Numbered from the stretch's first letter, positions 25,719 through 34,475 are shown. The stretch is DNA of 48,754 nucleotides from Candidatus Binatia bacterium (GCA_023150935.1 JAKLJW010000038.1:1-48754); one strand, 5' to 3'. Made by a program: numbers and translations. The notes: a model not told the origin generated them from the sequence alone.

Positions 25719-26831
25719 GTGCGCACTGCCGAGGTCGTCATTGTCGGGGCCGGTTTTGCCGGTGCCGCGACCGCGTATCGTCTTGTTCGCCGTGGCGTGC
25801 GCAACGTCGTCTTGATCGAACGGGAGCCGGTACCCGGAATGCACGCCTCGGGACGTAACGCCGCCCTGGCGTTCCAGGCACTGGCCGATGCGGTGGAGGC
25901 ACGTCTGGCCGTGGAAGGGGCGGCGTTCATTGCCGCGCCGCCGGAAGGATTTGCCGATGCGCCGCTGCTCCGGCGTACCGGTTCGCTGCTGGTCGCCGGT
26001 GCCGAGGGGGTCACCGCGCTGCGCGCACTGGAAACGCCTTTGCGCGCACTCGGCCTCTCGCAGGCGGGTGCGATTTCCGTGGCCGACGCGCGGCGCGCCG
26101 TTCCGGCGCTGCGTGGCGCCCCGTTCGCCGCCGCCTTCTGGAACCCATCCGACGGCGTGGTCGACATTCATGCCTTGCTGCGGGGCTATCTCGACGGAGT
26201 CCGTGCCCACGGGGGCCGCGTGGTCTATCGGCGCATGCTCACGGGCGTCGAGACCGCGGGTGGACGTGTCGCCGGCGTTGCCACCGACGACGGAAACATC
26301 TCGACGCCGTGCATCGTCGACGCCGGAGGGGCATGGGCCGGCACGGTGGGCGCGCTCGCCGGAGTCGGTACGCGGACGCTGCAGCCGCGCCGGCGCCATC
26401 TCTTCCAGACTGCGGTCGATATCCCCATCGACCGCGATTGGCCGTTCGTGTGGCACAACGATCTCGACGTGTACTTCAGGCCCGAGGGCGACGGCTTGTT
26501 GACGAGCCCGTGCGACGCGACCGATCACCCACCCGTCGAGCCCGTCGTCGACGAGACGGCGGCGCAGTTGCTCGCCGACAAGATGCCGAGGGCGTTCCCG
26601 GCGCTGGCCGGCGCGCGCATCGTTTCCGGGTGGGCGTGTCTGCGCACCTTCTCTCGCGACGGCCGCTTCGTCATCGGCCGCGACCCCGATCTCGACGGTC
26701 TGGTGTGGGTCGGTGGTCTGGGCGGCCACGGCATGACCACCAGTCCCGCCGTGGGCCGCCTCGGCGCCGCGGCGGTCTGCGGCGAAACCTCCGAAGCCCT
26801 GGCCTACTTCTCGCCCGCCCGACTGGCTTGA
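25719..26831 (+). CDS. FAD-dependent oxidoreductase (D-amino-acid oxidase/GlyOx-like)
   Basis: A 370-residue flavoprotein with the N-terminal dinucleotide motif VVIVGAGFAGAATAYRL, then HASGRNAALAF and the C-terminal GLGGHGMTTSPAVGRL closing the FAD site. This is the DAO superfamily (glycine, sarcosine or D-amino-acid oxidases and dehydrogenases), which oxidise C-N bonds. The substrate is not deducible. GTG at 25719 is preferred over a TTG at 25668, as the FAD motif begins six residues after it and GCGAGG lies upstream. No obvious operon partner. Confidence 0.87.
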   Translation: MRTAEVVIVGAGFAGAATAYRLVRRGVRNVVLIEREPVPGMHASGRNAALAFQALADAVEARLAVEGAAFIAAPPEGFADAPLLRRTGSLLVAGAEGVTALRALETPLRALGLSQAGAISVADARRAVPALRGAPFAAAFWNPSDGVVDIHALLRGYLDGVRAHGGRVVYRRMLTGVETAGGRVAGVATDDGNISTPCIVDAGGAWAGTVGALAGVGTRTLQPRRRHLFQTAVDIPIDRDWPFVWHNDLDVYFRPEGDGLLTSPCDATDHPPVEPVVDETAAQLLADKMPRAFPALAGARIVSGWACLRTFSRDGRFVIGRDPDLDGLVWVGGLGGHGMTTSPAVGRLGAAAVCGETSEALAYFSPARLA

Positions 26832-26876
26832 GAGGTCGAGATCGATCCGTTAGAGGTCGACGAGGCTCGCACCGCC

Positions 26877-27200
26877 ATGGCCTCCAGTTCCAGCCCGCTG
26901 CCGAAGATGATGCTCGGCTTTGTCGTTCGCCGTTGTGCGACCGCGCTCGGCCGCGCACCCTCGCCCGAGGAACTTGCGGAGTGGGCCAACAACTACCGGG
27001 AGGGTGGCCGTACCGTGTACCTCTTCGGACGCAAGATCTCGCCGGCCGAAGCGCGCCTAATCCTCCGCTACCCAAGCCGGCCGGTCACCGCCCGCGGCGC
27101 CAGGCCGGCCGAGCAATCCCCTGCCGATTGCGACCTGCCCCCCAATGTCGTTCGTCTGCCGGATCCGACCCGACGTCGCGGGCGCCGGGCCGGCCGGTGA
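26877..27200 (+). CDS. Small conserved-looking hypothetical protein
   Basis: A 107-residue protein with a plausible folded N-terminal part (MMLGFVVRRCATALG, then PSPEELAEWANNYREGG and TVYLFGRKISPAEARLILRY) and a disordered, Arg- and Pro-rich tail. I do not recognise it. It fits neatly into the gap between the oxidoreductase and mutS2, ending 15 bases before the MutS2 start, and the codon-position GC bias of the N-terminal part is gene-like. It could be cotranscribed with mutS2. The tail might carry only weak coding constraint. Confidence 0.5.
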   Translation: MASSSSPLPKMMLGFVVRRCATALGRAPSPEELAEWANNYREGGRTVYLFGRKISPAEARLILRYPSRPVTARGARPAEQSPADCDLPPNVVRLPDPTRRRGRRAGR

Positions 27201-27215
27201 CGGCCCGCACCCGCC

Positions 27216-29555
27216 ATGCGGCCGCGTGACCTTGCCGCGCTGGAGCTGGATCGCGTTGGCGCTCGACTCGCCGACTTCGCGCATTCGATCCCGGGTAAAG
27301 AGCGCTGCCGCGAACTGAAGCCGCTGGCAAGTCGCGATGCGGCGGTCGCCGCCCTCGACGAAGCGTGGCAGGCGGTGCGGCTGATCGAGGAGGCGGGCGA
27401 CCTTCCGCTCGGCGAATTTCCCGACATCCGTATCACCCTGCGGCGCGCCAGCCACGAGGGCTTTGTGCTCGACGGCCCGGCGCTGATCGAGGTCCGCGCA
27501 GTGGTCCAGTCGGCCGCTACGCTGCGCGCGTTTCTGCTGCGCCATGCGGAGAGCTTCACGCGCTTGGCCGGGTTGCCCGAGCGCCTGCGGCCGCTCCCGG
27601 CCTTGCGGACCACCCTGGAACGCGCCCTCGACGAACGCGGCGAGGTCACCGACGACGCCAGCGATGAACTCGCCGAGGTACGGCGGACGGTGCGGCAGTT
27701 GCGCGAACAGGTGACGCGCCGCCTCGATCGTCTGCTGGAACGGCCCAGCATGACGGAGCTGGCCGCCGATAAGTTCGTCACGCTGCGCAACAACCGCTTC
27801 GTGATACCGATCCGCACCGCTGTCGCCGGGCGATTTCAGGGGGTGGTGCAGGATCGTTCGGTGTCGGGAGAAACTACGTTCGTCGAGCCGCTGTTCGCCG
27901 TCGAGCTTAACAATCGCCTGCTGCTCGCGGCCAAAGAGGAGGAGCGTCTCGTCCGCCGTATTCTCGCCGATCTGACCGAACTGGTGCGTGACGCTCATGA
28001 AGCGTTGGCGGAGACCTTCGCCGCTCTGACGGATATCGACGTACTCTCCGCCAGGGCGCGTTTCGCCCGCCAGTACCGGTGTACCCAACCGCTGCTCGAC
28101 GACGCGGAAGTGGACCTGCGCGCCGCCCGGCACCCGGGCTTGCTGTTCACGGAACGCCCGGTAACTCCGATCGACCTGCGCCTGCCGTGCGGCAAGCGCG
28201 TGCTTGTCGTCACTGGACCGAACACCGGCGGCAAGACGGTGGCCCTGAAGACCCTCGGCTTGCTCACGCTCATGGCTCAAAGCGGGCTGCTCGTCCCCGC
28301 CGCGGAAGGCAGCCGGCTGCCTTACGTCACCTCGGTCTACGCCGACGTCGGCGACGACCAGAGCATCGAACGTAACCTGTCGACCTTCTCTGCCCACGTC
28401 GCCAATCTCGCGCAAATCCTCGCCGCCGATCTGACCGCCGCCCTGGTTCTGCTCGACGAGCCGGGTGTCGGCACCGACCCGGAGGAAGGCGCGGCACTGG
28501 GAATCGCCCTCATCCGGGCACTGGCCGCCCGCGGCGCTCGCGTCGCAGTGACGACCCACTACGCGGCGCTGAAGGTGTTCGGTCTGACCGACGCGAACTG
28601 CGTGACGACCGCGGTGGACTTCGACGTCGAGCGCCTCCAGCCGCTCTATCGCATGACCTACCACTCCGTCGGCGAGAGTCTGGCGCTGCCGATCGCGCGT
28701 CGCCTCGGCTTACCGGCCGCCGTTCTGGACGCGGCGGAGCACGAGCGCTCGGCCGACGCGCGGGCGCTTTCCGCTGCCATGACGCGGCTGGAAAGCGCCC
28801 GCCGGACTTACGAAGAACGCCTGGCCGCGGTCGAACAGGATGCGCGCGCCGCGGCGGCTGCCCGGGCGGAGGCCGAACGATTGCAAAGCGAGTTGCTCGG
28901 CAAACGGCAGCATGCCTGGCAGGACGAACTGGAGTCGGCGAGGTCGTTTGTCAGGGACTTGCGGGCCGAAGGCCGTGAGATGATTGCCCGTCTGGAGCGC
29001 GGCCAGGCGGACCGGCGGGCGCTCGAACGGCTGGTGCGTGCGCAGGACACGGCCGTGCGGGAGCGCGCGGCAGCGGTAACGGTGCCGGCCATGGCAGAAC
29101 CGGTGCCGGCGGGGCCGCCCCGCGCCGGCGACGAGGTGGTGGTGGGAGACCGGGGCATACGCGGGCAGTTGCTCAGCGTCGACGGGGATCGCGCCTGGAT
29201 ACAGCGCGGCAACATGCGCTTCGAGGTCGCCACGGCCCTCCTGCGGCGGGTCGAACCGGTACGCAGCGTGCAAGTTGCCGTTCGTCTCGAAGCGGCGCCG
29301 GCCGAGGCGGCGCCGGAGATCAGCCTGATCGGCATGCGGGTGCGCGAGGCGATTGCCGCCCTCGACGGATTCCTGGATCGGGCCGCGCAGACGAGTCTTG
29401 GTTCGGTTCGTATCATTCACGGCATCGGCAGCGGCGCGCTGCGCCGTGCCGTTGCAGAGTACCTTTCGATGTCACCCTATTGCGTCGGCTTCCGCTCCGG
29501 CGAGGCGAATGAGGGTGGGGCAGGAGTCACGATTGCCGAGCTCGCGTCCGGGTAG
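27216..29555 (+). CDS. mutS2: MutS2 family protein with C-terminal Smr domain
   Basis: A 779-residue protein, near the family's usual 780. It has the core and clamp-like region (1-320), the ATPase (Walker A TGPNTGGKT, about residue 334; SIERNLSTFSAH; Walker B LLDEPGVGTDP), a long coiled coil (about 510-610), a KOW-like segment (RAGDEVVVGDRGIRGQLL) and the Smr domain (from about 695). MutS2 suppresses recombination and acts on collided ribosomes in some bacteria. Smr proteins usually carry LDLRG; here the matching segment reads ISLIGMRVREA, lacking the Asp and Arg, although HGIGSGALR is kept. Confidence 0.94.
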   Translation: MRPRDLAALELDRVGARLADFAHSIPGKERCRELKPLASRDAAVAALDEAWQAVRLIEEAGDLPLGEFPDIRITLRRASHEGFVLDGPALIEVRAVVQSAATLRAFLLRHAESFTRLAGLPERLRPLPALRTTLERALDERGEVTDDASDELAEVRRTVRQLREQVTRRLDRLLERPSMTELAADKFVTLRNNRFVIPIRTAVAGRFQGVVQDRSVSGETTFVEPLFAVELNNRLLLAAKEEERLVRRILADLTELVRDAHEALAETFAALTDIDVLSARARFARQYRCTQPLLDDAEVDLRAARHPGLLFTERPVTPIDLRLPCGKRVLVVTGPNTGGKTVALKTLGLLTLMAQSGLLVPAAEGSRLPYVTSVYADVGDDQSIERNLSTFSAHVANLAQILAADLTAALVLLDEPGVGTDPEEGAALGIALIRALAARGARVAVTTHYAALKVFGLTDANCVTTAVDFDVERLQPLYRMTYHSVGESLALPIARRLGLPAAVLDAAEHERSADARALSAAMTRLESARRTYEERLAAVEQDARAAAAARAEAERLQSELLGKRQHAWQDELESARSFVRDLRAEGREMIARLERGQADRRALERLVRAQDTAVRERAAAVTVPAMAEPVPAGPPRAGDEVVVGDRGIRGQLLSVDGDRAWIQRGNMRFEVATALLRRVEPVRSVQVAVRLEAAPAEAAPEISLIGMRVREAIAALDGFLDRAAQTSLGSVRIIHGIGSGALRRAVAEYLSMSPYCVGFRSGEANEGGAGVTIAELASG

Positions 29556-29716
29556 CCAACCGGCGCCCAACCGCAAAGTCGGCTGAGGAAGTACCTCGAT
29601 GCGCGGCCACGGGGCGGGTCCCGCTCGCCTCCGCTCGCCTTTCCGGCTACGTTCGACGGCGATAAGTGGGTGAGGAGTCGCGCGCCCCCGAATCGCCGTT
29701 ATTACAAGGGATGCCC

Positions 29717-30775
29717 ATGCCCACACCGCAGGAGATCCTCGAAACGCTCAAGACCGTGAAGTACCCGGGTCTCGGCCGCGACATCGTTTCGTTCGGCCTG
29801 GTCAGGGACATCGAGGTCGGATCGGACGGAATCACCGTCATATTGGCCCCCACCACGACACGGGAAGAGGCGATCGCCGAGTTGCGGGCGGCCGTTGCCC
29901 GGGCGGTGACGACGATGCCGGGAGTGGCCACGGTCGACATCGTCATCGCTCCACCGCCACCCCCTGCTCGGCGGGCGAGTTCGACCCCGGCCGGCCTCCC
30001 GGGCGTTACTCATATCGTGGCCGTGGCCAGCGGCAAGGGCGGCGTCGGTAAGTCAACGGTAGCGGTCAATCTGGCCCTGGCCCTGGCCCGGTCGGGAAAC
30101 CGGGTCGGCCTCCTCGATGCGGATGTTTACGGACCGAGTGTGCCCCTCATGCTGGGGCTGACGGAACGGGCCGCGGCCACCGCCGACAAACGAATTCTTC
30201 CCATCGATAAGTTCGGTATCAAGATCGTTTCGCTGGGTCTGTTCGTCGACGACCGAACCCCGATCATCTGGCGCGGGCCGATGCTCGGCAAGGCGTTGAC
30301 GCAGTTCCTGCGCGACGTCCAGTGGGGCGATCTGGATTACCTGGTCATCGACCTGCCGCCGGGAACCGGCGATGCCCAGCTCACCATCACGCAGCAGGTT
30401 GCGCTTACCGGTGGGCTGATCGTTACCACGCCGCAGGATGTCGCTTTGCTCGACGTCAGACGTGGTGTGGCCATGTTCCAGCAGGTCGACGTTCCCGTCC
30501 TCGGCGTGGTCGAGAACATGAGCTACCACATCTGTGGCGGTTGCGGCGCTCGCGCCGAGCTGTTCGGCCACGGCGGCGGTGCGCGCATGGCCGCCGAGCT
30601 TCACGTACCGTTTCTCGGCGAAGTCCCGCTGGTGCGCGACATACGTGCCGCCGCCGACGCCGGGGAGCCGATCGTTGCCGCCGATCCCGACCATCCGCAG
30701 AGCCGGGCTTTTCGCGAGATCGCGCAACGCCTGGTCACCGAGTTGGCCGAGCGCCGGCTAGCGGCAAAGGGGTGA
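29717..30775 (+). CDS. mrp: Mrp/ApbC iron-sulfur cluster carrier ATPase
   Basis: A 352-residue ATP-binding Fe-S carrier. The N-terminal MIP18/DUF59-type domain (about 1-90) contains PTPQEILETLKTVKYPGL. The P-loop domain has the deviant Walker A SGKGGVGKST, DADVYGPSVP, IDLPPGTGDAQLT and the cluster-binding CxxC in HICGGCGAR. It transfers [4Fe-4S] clusters to target proteins. ATG at 29717 has AAGGG six bases ahead; the ATG at 29711 is also possible. A proline-rich linker joins the domains. No operon partner is evident. Confidence 0.94.
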   Translation: MPTPQEILETLKTVKYPGLGRDIVSFGLVRDIEVGSDGITVILAPTTTREEAIAELRAAVARAVTTMPGVATVDIVIAPPPPPARRASSTPAGLPGVTHIVAVASGKGGVGKSTVAVNLALALARSGNRVGLLDADVYGPSVPLMLGLTERAAATADKRILPIDKFGIKIVSLGLFVDDRTPIIWRGPMLGKALTQFLRDVQWGDLDYLVIDLPPGTGDAQLTITQQVALTGGLIVTTPQDVALLDVRRGVAMFQQVDVPVLGVVENMSYHICGGCGARAELFGHGGGARMAAELHVPFLGEVPLVRDIRAAADAGEPIVAADPDHPQSRAFREIAQRLVTELAERRLAAKG

Positions 30776-30846
30776 GAGGCGACCGGGAGCCTCGCCCTCC
30801 CCATCCGAATTCCTCGCGCCGTGCGCGCAAACTCGGAAATCGCGGA

Positions 30847-32052
30847 TCAGGCTCTATTCGCCAGCACGACCCCCGCAATGTGGCGGCCGATAGCCAACGA
30901 CGCCGTGGCCGCCGGCGATGGCGCGTTCAGAACATGCACGGCATTCGGCGTTTCGACGATGTGGAAGTCGTCAACCATCGACCCGTCGGCGGCAACGGCC
31001 TGCGCCCTTACGCCGGCGCCGCCCGGACCCATGTCCGACTCGCGCAAGTCCGGCACCAGGCGCTGCAGCGCGCGAAGAAACGCCTGCTTGTTCGCGGAGC
31101 GGTACATCTCATAGAGGCCGGTGCGCCAGTAACGCGCGCTCATCGCCCAGAAGCCGCGATAAGCTATCGTGCCGAGAACCTCGCGCGGTCGCACGGTGGT
31201 CCAGCGGTATCCTTCGCGAGCCAGGGCCAGCACGGCGTTGGGCCCGGCCTCCACTTCGCCTCCGATGCGGCGCGTGAAGTGAACGCCGAGGAAAGGGAAG
31301 GTCGGGTCCGGCACCGGGTAGATCAGGCCGCGAACGACCCGCTGCTCCGGCCGCAGCGTGTAGTACTCGCCGCGAAACGGGATGATGCGGACGTCGGGGC
31401 GCAACCCCATCGACACGGCGACGCGGTCGGCGTGCAGGCCGGCGCAGTTAACGAGCTTGTGCGCGGTCAAAGATCCGGAAGTCGTCTCGATGTGCACGCG
31501 GCTACCGGTCACGCCGATCGATTGCACGCGGGCGTGGGTGCGAATCGTCACATCCCGCTCGCGCAGGACCGTGGCGAAGGCGCGAGCGACTTCCCCGAAG
31601 TCGACAATGCCGGTGTGCGGCGAGTGCAATGCCTGTACGGCCCGCGCGTGCGGCTCGATCTGCCGCAGTTGCGCGGGATCGACGATCGCGAGACCCGGGA
31701 CTCCGTTCGCGATGCCGCGCTCGTGCAGTGCATGCAGGCGCGGGACCTCGGCGGCGTCGGTGGCGACGATGACCTTGCCGCAGCGTTCGTAGCGAATGCC
31801 GTGCGTGTCGCAGAACTCGGTTAGCAGTCGCGCTCCTTCGACGCAGAGCCGCGCCTTGTGCGATCCCGGCTTGTAGTAGATGCCGGCGTGGATGACGCCG
31901 CTGTTGTGTCCGGTCTGATGTCGCGCGACGTCGCTTTCCTTCTCGAGCACCGTAATGGCCGCGCCGCTCCGCTTCTCGCTCAACGCGAGCGCGGTTGCCA
32001 GGCCCACGATTCCGCCGCCGACAATGGCGATGTCCGTGTCCGGCGCACTCAC
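30847..32052 (-). CDS. lhgO: L-2-hydroxyglutarate oxidase (LhgO-like FAD oxidase)
   Basis: A 401-residue flavoprotein. The FAD motif is IAIVGGGIVGLATALAL, followed by RHQTGHNSGVIHAGIYYKPG, an LhgO hallmark, with FRGEYYTL and NAPSPAATASLAIG later. The enzyme oxidises L-2-hydroxyglutarate to 2-oxoglutarate at the membrane, passing electrons to quinone. Length agrees with the E. coli enzyme (about 420). The start is GTG at 32052. It lies downstream of the CarD-like gene on the same strand (22 bases apart), which need not mean shared function. Confidence 0.9.
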   Translation of the reverse strand: MSAPDTDIAIVGGGIVGLATALALSEKRSGAAITVLEKESDVARHQTGHNSGVIHAGIYYKPGSHKARLCVEGARLLTEFCDTHGIRYERCGKVIVATDAAEVPRLHALHERGIANGVPGLAIVDPAQLRQIEPHARAVQALHSPHTGIVDFGEVARAFATVLRERDVTIRTHARVQSIGVTGSRVHIETTSGSLTAHKLVNCAGLHADRVAVSMGLRPDVRIIPFRGEYYTLRPEQRVVRGLIYPVPDPTFPFLGVHFTRRIGGEVEAGPNAVLALAREGYRWTTVRPREVLGTIAYRGFWAMSARYWRTGLYEMYRSANKQAFLRALQRLVPDLRESDMGPGGAGVRAQAVAADGSMVDDFHIVETPNAVHVLNAPSPAATASLAIGRHIAGVVLANRA

Positions 32053-32074
32053 CGCGGCACCCGTTTCGCTTCGA

Positions 32075-32506
32075 TTAGTCTCGCCTTTGCGCGAGCGTGC
32101 GCGAACCTTCGCGGAATATGACGTCGATCTTGTCGCCGCGCTCCGAGGTCACCACGCCGAGCCCGAAGGTCGGGTGGGCCAACAGATCGTTCACCCGGAA
32201 GGCGTCGCGAACCGAGTACGAGCGTGCTGCACCCCCGTCACGGCCGCGGACGAGGGCGTCGTAGTCGACCGGCGGGTTGCCGGTTCGGGGCGAGGTCCGC
32301 CGCGCCCCCGGCGCCGACGATCGGCTCCGGGTTGCCCGCGTGGTAGAGCCCGGCGCGTTCGCCCGCCATGCGTGCTGCGCCCCACACGTATTGCAGTGAA
32401 CGCGGGTGATGCGTTCCCGTATTAGCGCTTCGATGGTATGCGCCAGCACCAGCTTGCACTTCGCGCACCATCCATCGACGTTCTGCCCGACGCTCCGGTT
32501 TCCCAT
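32075..32506 (-). CDS. Zinc-ribbon protein with CarD-like C-terminal domain
   Basis: A 143-residue protein. The N-terminal zinc ribbon is WCAKCKLVLAHTIEAL and VHCNTCGAQHAWRA (two CxxC pairs). After a basic, disordered linker, a C-terminal SH3-like segment reads FRVNDLLAHPTFGLGVVTSERGDKIDVIF, as in CarD/RNA-polymerase-interacting proteins. The pairing of a CxxC ribbon with this module is common in deltaproteobacterial genomes, as I recall. It probably acts in transcription, but the target is unknown. GGAGG a few bases before the ATG at 32506 fixes the start. Confidence 0.78.
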   Translation of the reverse strand: MGNRSVGQNVDGWCAKCKLVLAHTIEALIRERITRVHCNTCGAQHAWRANAPGSTTRATRSRSSAPGARRTSPRTGNPPVDYDALVRGRDGGAARSYSVRDAFRVNDLLAHPTFGLGVVTSERGDKIDVIFREGSRTLAQRRD

Positions 32507-32743
32507 GCAACCTCCAGGACCACCGAACCCGGACGACGGGCGGTGGGTCCCGGGACCATAGCGCTGCAACGCGCGGCCGCCAGTCCCGACGCCACCCATT
32601 CTGACGAGCCCGCGCCGAGAGGACGGCGCTCCTTCTCCTTCCAGCCGGCCCTCGCACGAGATGTTGAGGGTCTGGCTGAGGACCCGGGATTGGGGCTTTG
32701 GACTTGAGGCCCAGGATGCGGGTAGATCTGGTGGACGAGGGTA

Positions 32744-32820
32744 GACGTAGGGGCACGTTGCTACGTGCCCCTACGTCGGATGATGTTACGGGCACGTTGC
32801 TACGTGCCCCTACGTCGGAT
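32744..32820. repeat. Two REP palindromes upstream of the transposase
   Basis: The core GGGCACGTTGCTACGTGCCC occurs at 32751-32770 and 32790-32809, 39 bases apart. Each is an eight-base inverted repeat around TGCT. In the first copy the arms extend to 15 perfect base pairs (32744-32777). The copies share the trailing CCTACGTCGGATGA. They lie 39 to 115 bases before the RAYT start codon. This is part of a 352-base gap (32507-32858) that otherwise holds no gene. Confidence 0.9.
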
Positions 32821-32858
32821 GACGATGCGACCGCGGATGACGGTTGATTGATCCTGCC

Positions 32859-33647
32859 ATGAGCCGATTCGACCCCGACACCCATCGCCGCCGCTCGGTC
32901 CGCCTGCCCGGTTATGACTATGCCCAGGCCGGCTGGTATTTCGTGACGGTCTGCACGCATGACCGCGCGCTCCTCTTCGGCGATGTGGTGAACGGGGCAA
33001 TGCAGCCGAACGACCTTGGCGAGATCGTGGCCGAGGAATGGGCGCGGACCGCCGCGATGCGCCCCACCGTGACGGTCGATGCATTCGTTATCATGCCCAA
33101 TCACATCCACGGCATCATCGTGATCGGTAGGGATAGGGGCACGTTGCAACGTGCCCCTACCGTTTCGGGCGCCGATGCGGGCGCCCCACGTGCGACAACA
33201 ACGGAACGATTCGGCAAGCCGACGCCCAATTCCATCCCCACCATCGTCCGCCTGTTCAAATCCGCGACCACCAGGCGGATCAACGCGCGGCGCGGACTCC
33301 CTGGTGTGCCGGTGTGGCAACGCAATTATTACGAACACATCATTCGCGACGAAACATCCCTGCACCGTATCCGGCAGTACATCGGCGACAATCCGGGGCG
33401 ATGGGACAGAGACCCGGAAAATCCGGCGTACGGGCACGTTGCTACGTGCCCCTATCCCGGATGGCGTACGGGCACGTTGCTACGTGCCCCTATCCCGGAT
33501 GGCGTACGGGCACGTTGCTACGTGCCCCTACTATTTCGCCCGGGGCTGGCGTTTCGTCGAGGCGCACGGTCCGCGCGGCGCGAAGGTTTTCCGAAACGTC
33601 GCCGGCGGGCGCCGGCAAGGTCGCTACAGGTCGCGATAGCTCGCTAA
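32859..33647 (+). CDS. REP-associated tyrosine transposase (RAYT, Y1/HUH)
   Basis: A single-stranded DNA transposase of the TnpA-REP family. Conserved parts in order: YDYAQAGWYFVTVCTHDR, the HUH motif in VIMPNHIHGIIVI, then VWQRNYYEHIIRDETSLHRI and QYIGDNPGRW, with the catalytic tyrosine in RQYI. The ordinary family end lies near residue 190 (33429). Beyond it the frame runs through three tandem REP copies and 117 more bases, giving a low-complexity tail to a stop at 33647. That tail overlaps the convergent hpnK gene by 24 bases, so it is probably not native. A REP copy also lies inside the frame at 33134-33159. ATG at 32859 starts the conserved N-terminus. Confidence 0.8.
   Translation: MSRFDPDTHRRRSVRLPGYDYAQAGWYFVTVCTHDRALLFGDVVNGAMQPNDLGEIVAEEWARTAAMRPTVTVDAFVIMPNHIHGIIVIGRDRGTLQRAPTVSGADAGAPRATTTERFGKPTPNSIPTIVRLFKSATTRRINARRGLPGVPVWQRNYYEHIIRDETSLHRIRQYIGDNPGRWDRDPENPAYGHVATCPYPGWRTGTLLRAPIPDGVRARCYVPLLFRPGLAFRRGARSARREGFPKRRRRAPARSLQVAIAR
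33134..33159. repeat. REP palindrome inside the transposase frame
   Basis: A perfect 26-base palindrome with the core GGGCACGTTGCAACGTGCCC at 33137-33156, one base from the other copies (loop TGCA instead of TGCT), and TAG/CTA on each flank. It is translated in frame as part of RDRGTLQRAPTV, directly after the HUH region, where RAYT family proteins are variable in length. Confidence 0.85.
33432..33530. repeat. Three tandem REP copies, 38-base period
   Basis: The core GGGCACGTTGCTACGTGCCC starts at 33432, 33470 and 33508. The first two units are 38 bases, with spacer CTATCCCGGATGGCGTAC; the third is partial. Because 38 is not a multiple of three, successive copies are read in three different frames: YGHVATCPYPGW, then RTGTLLRAPIPDG, then VRARCYVPL. 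They form the tail of the RAYT frame. Confidence 0.9.
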
Positions 33648-34475
33648 CTCGATCTCGCGTTTCGGTAGCGCCTCTCGCACCCGCGCGCTGCACAAAGCTT
33701 CCACCTCTGCGTCGCACTCGTAGTCGCGGGGACGCCACCGCGCCGCTTCCGCGTCGACGTGACTGGCGTGGCAGTAGATCTCCGTCGTCCCCCGCGGCAG
33801 AGCCGCGAGCACGCCGAGCAGGTACGCCTCGGTGACGTGGCCGCTCTGGTGCAGCCCGAAGACCCGATCGACGCAGCGGATGCCTTGCGCGGCAAGCCGC
33901 GGCGCCGCATACCTCGCCAGACTCCGGAAGATCGCCGCCTCTGCGACCTTGCGCGCCGGCGCGCGCCGGTCGAGCCGCAGCGACGTGCGCAGCGGCTCCC
34001 GCGGCAGACGCAACGCCCGAATCCCATAATCCGGCGCGAACTGCAGAAGGATGTTCAGCACCGTCGGATGGACGTGGACGTTCAGATGGCCGTCGACGTG
34101 TGAGAGGGGCAGGCCGGTCGCCGAGAACGCCTCCAGTTGAGCGCGGATCTCCCGCGCCAATTCCGCCCGGATGCGCGGCGTGAAGAAGTAGCGGAACCCG
34201 GCCGCAACCGGACTCGTGCGAAACATACCGTCCGCCCCGACGAGCCGCGGGATCGCCGGCGGCAACACGGCCGCCCGGCCCTGGACCAGTACGAGGTGCA
34301 GCCCGACGGAGAGAGTTGGCGTCTCTCGCGCCAAACGCGCAGCCTCGTCGCACGCGGCACCGGTGACCATCAGGCCGGCGTTCGTAAGGATACCGTTGCG
34401 ATGCGCCCCGAGGATGCCCGCGTTCACGCCGGAAGAAAGGCCGAAGTCGTCGGCGGAGACGATGAGACGCCGCAT
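33624..34475 (-). CDS. hpnK: HpnK-like hopanoid-associated carbohydrate deacetylase (YdjC/ChbG family)
   Basis: A 283-residue metal-dependent deacetylase. It begins MRRLIVSADDFGLSSGVNAG, with the metal-binding DD pair, and has the His motif LSHVDGHLNVHVHPTVL, plus VGLHLVLVQGR and FRYFFTPRIR as in HpnK. HpnK removes acetyl groups from the glucosaminyl side chain of bacteriohopane polyols. ATG at 34475 matches the family N-terminus; in-frame TTG (34493) and GTG (34490) starts are alternatives. It follows the three-domain fusion gene by about 57 bases (from 34475) and is the last gene of the proposed head-group operon. Confidence 0.82.
   Translation of the reverse strand: MRRLIVSADDFGLSSGVNAGILGAHRNGILTNAGLMVTGAACDEAARLARETPTLSVGLHLVLVQGRAAVLPPAIPRLVGADGMFRTSPVAAGFRYFFTPRIRAELAREIRAQLEAFSATGLPLSHVDGHLNVHVHPTVLNILLQFAPDYGIRALRLPREPLRTSLRLDRRAPARKVAEAAIFRSLARYAAPRLAAQGIRCVDRVFGLHQSGHVTEAYLLGVLAALPRGTTEIYCHASHVDAEAARWRPRDYECDAEVEALCSARVREALPKREIELASYRDL

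Larger units (their letters stand above)
32744..33530 (+). mobile_element. REP-RAYT module (transposase with its REP palindromes)
   Basis: A single Y1 transposase gene is bracketed and interrupted by palindromes of one REP family: two upstream (32751, 32790), one within the coding frame (33134) and three in tandem (33432 to 33530). RAYT proteins mobilise or copy their cognate REP sequences, so the association identifies the family handled by this enzyme. No terminal inverted repeats of a classical IS are present. Confidence 0.75.

Noticed and set aside
30776..30793. Terminator hairpin after mrp (GAGGC/GCCTC)
   Set aside because: Only five base pairs and no T-run; too weak to call.
33432..33530. 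CRISPR array from the regular palindromic repeats
   Set aside because: The units are contiguous with an identical spacer CTATCCCGGATGGCGTAC, and the transposase beside them explains the REP repeats. There are no cas genes.
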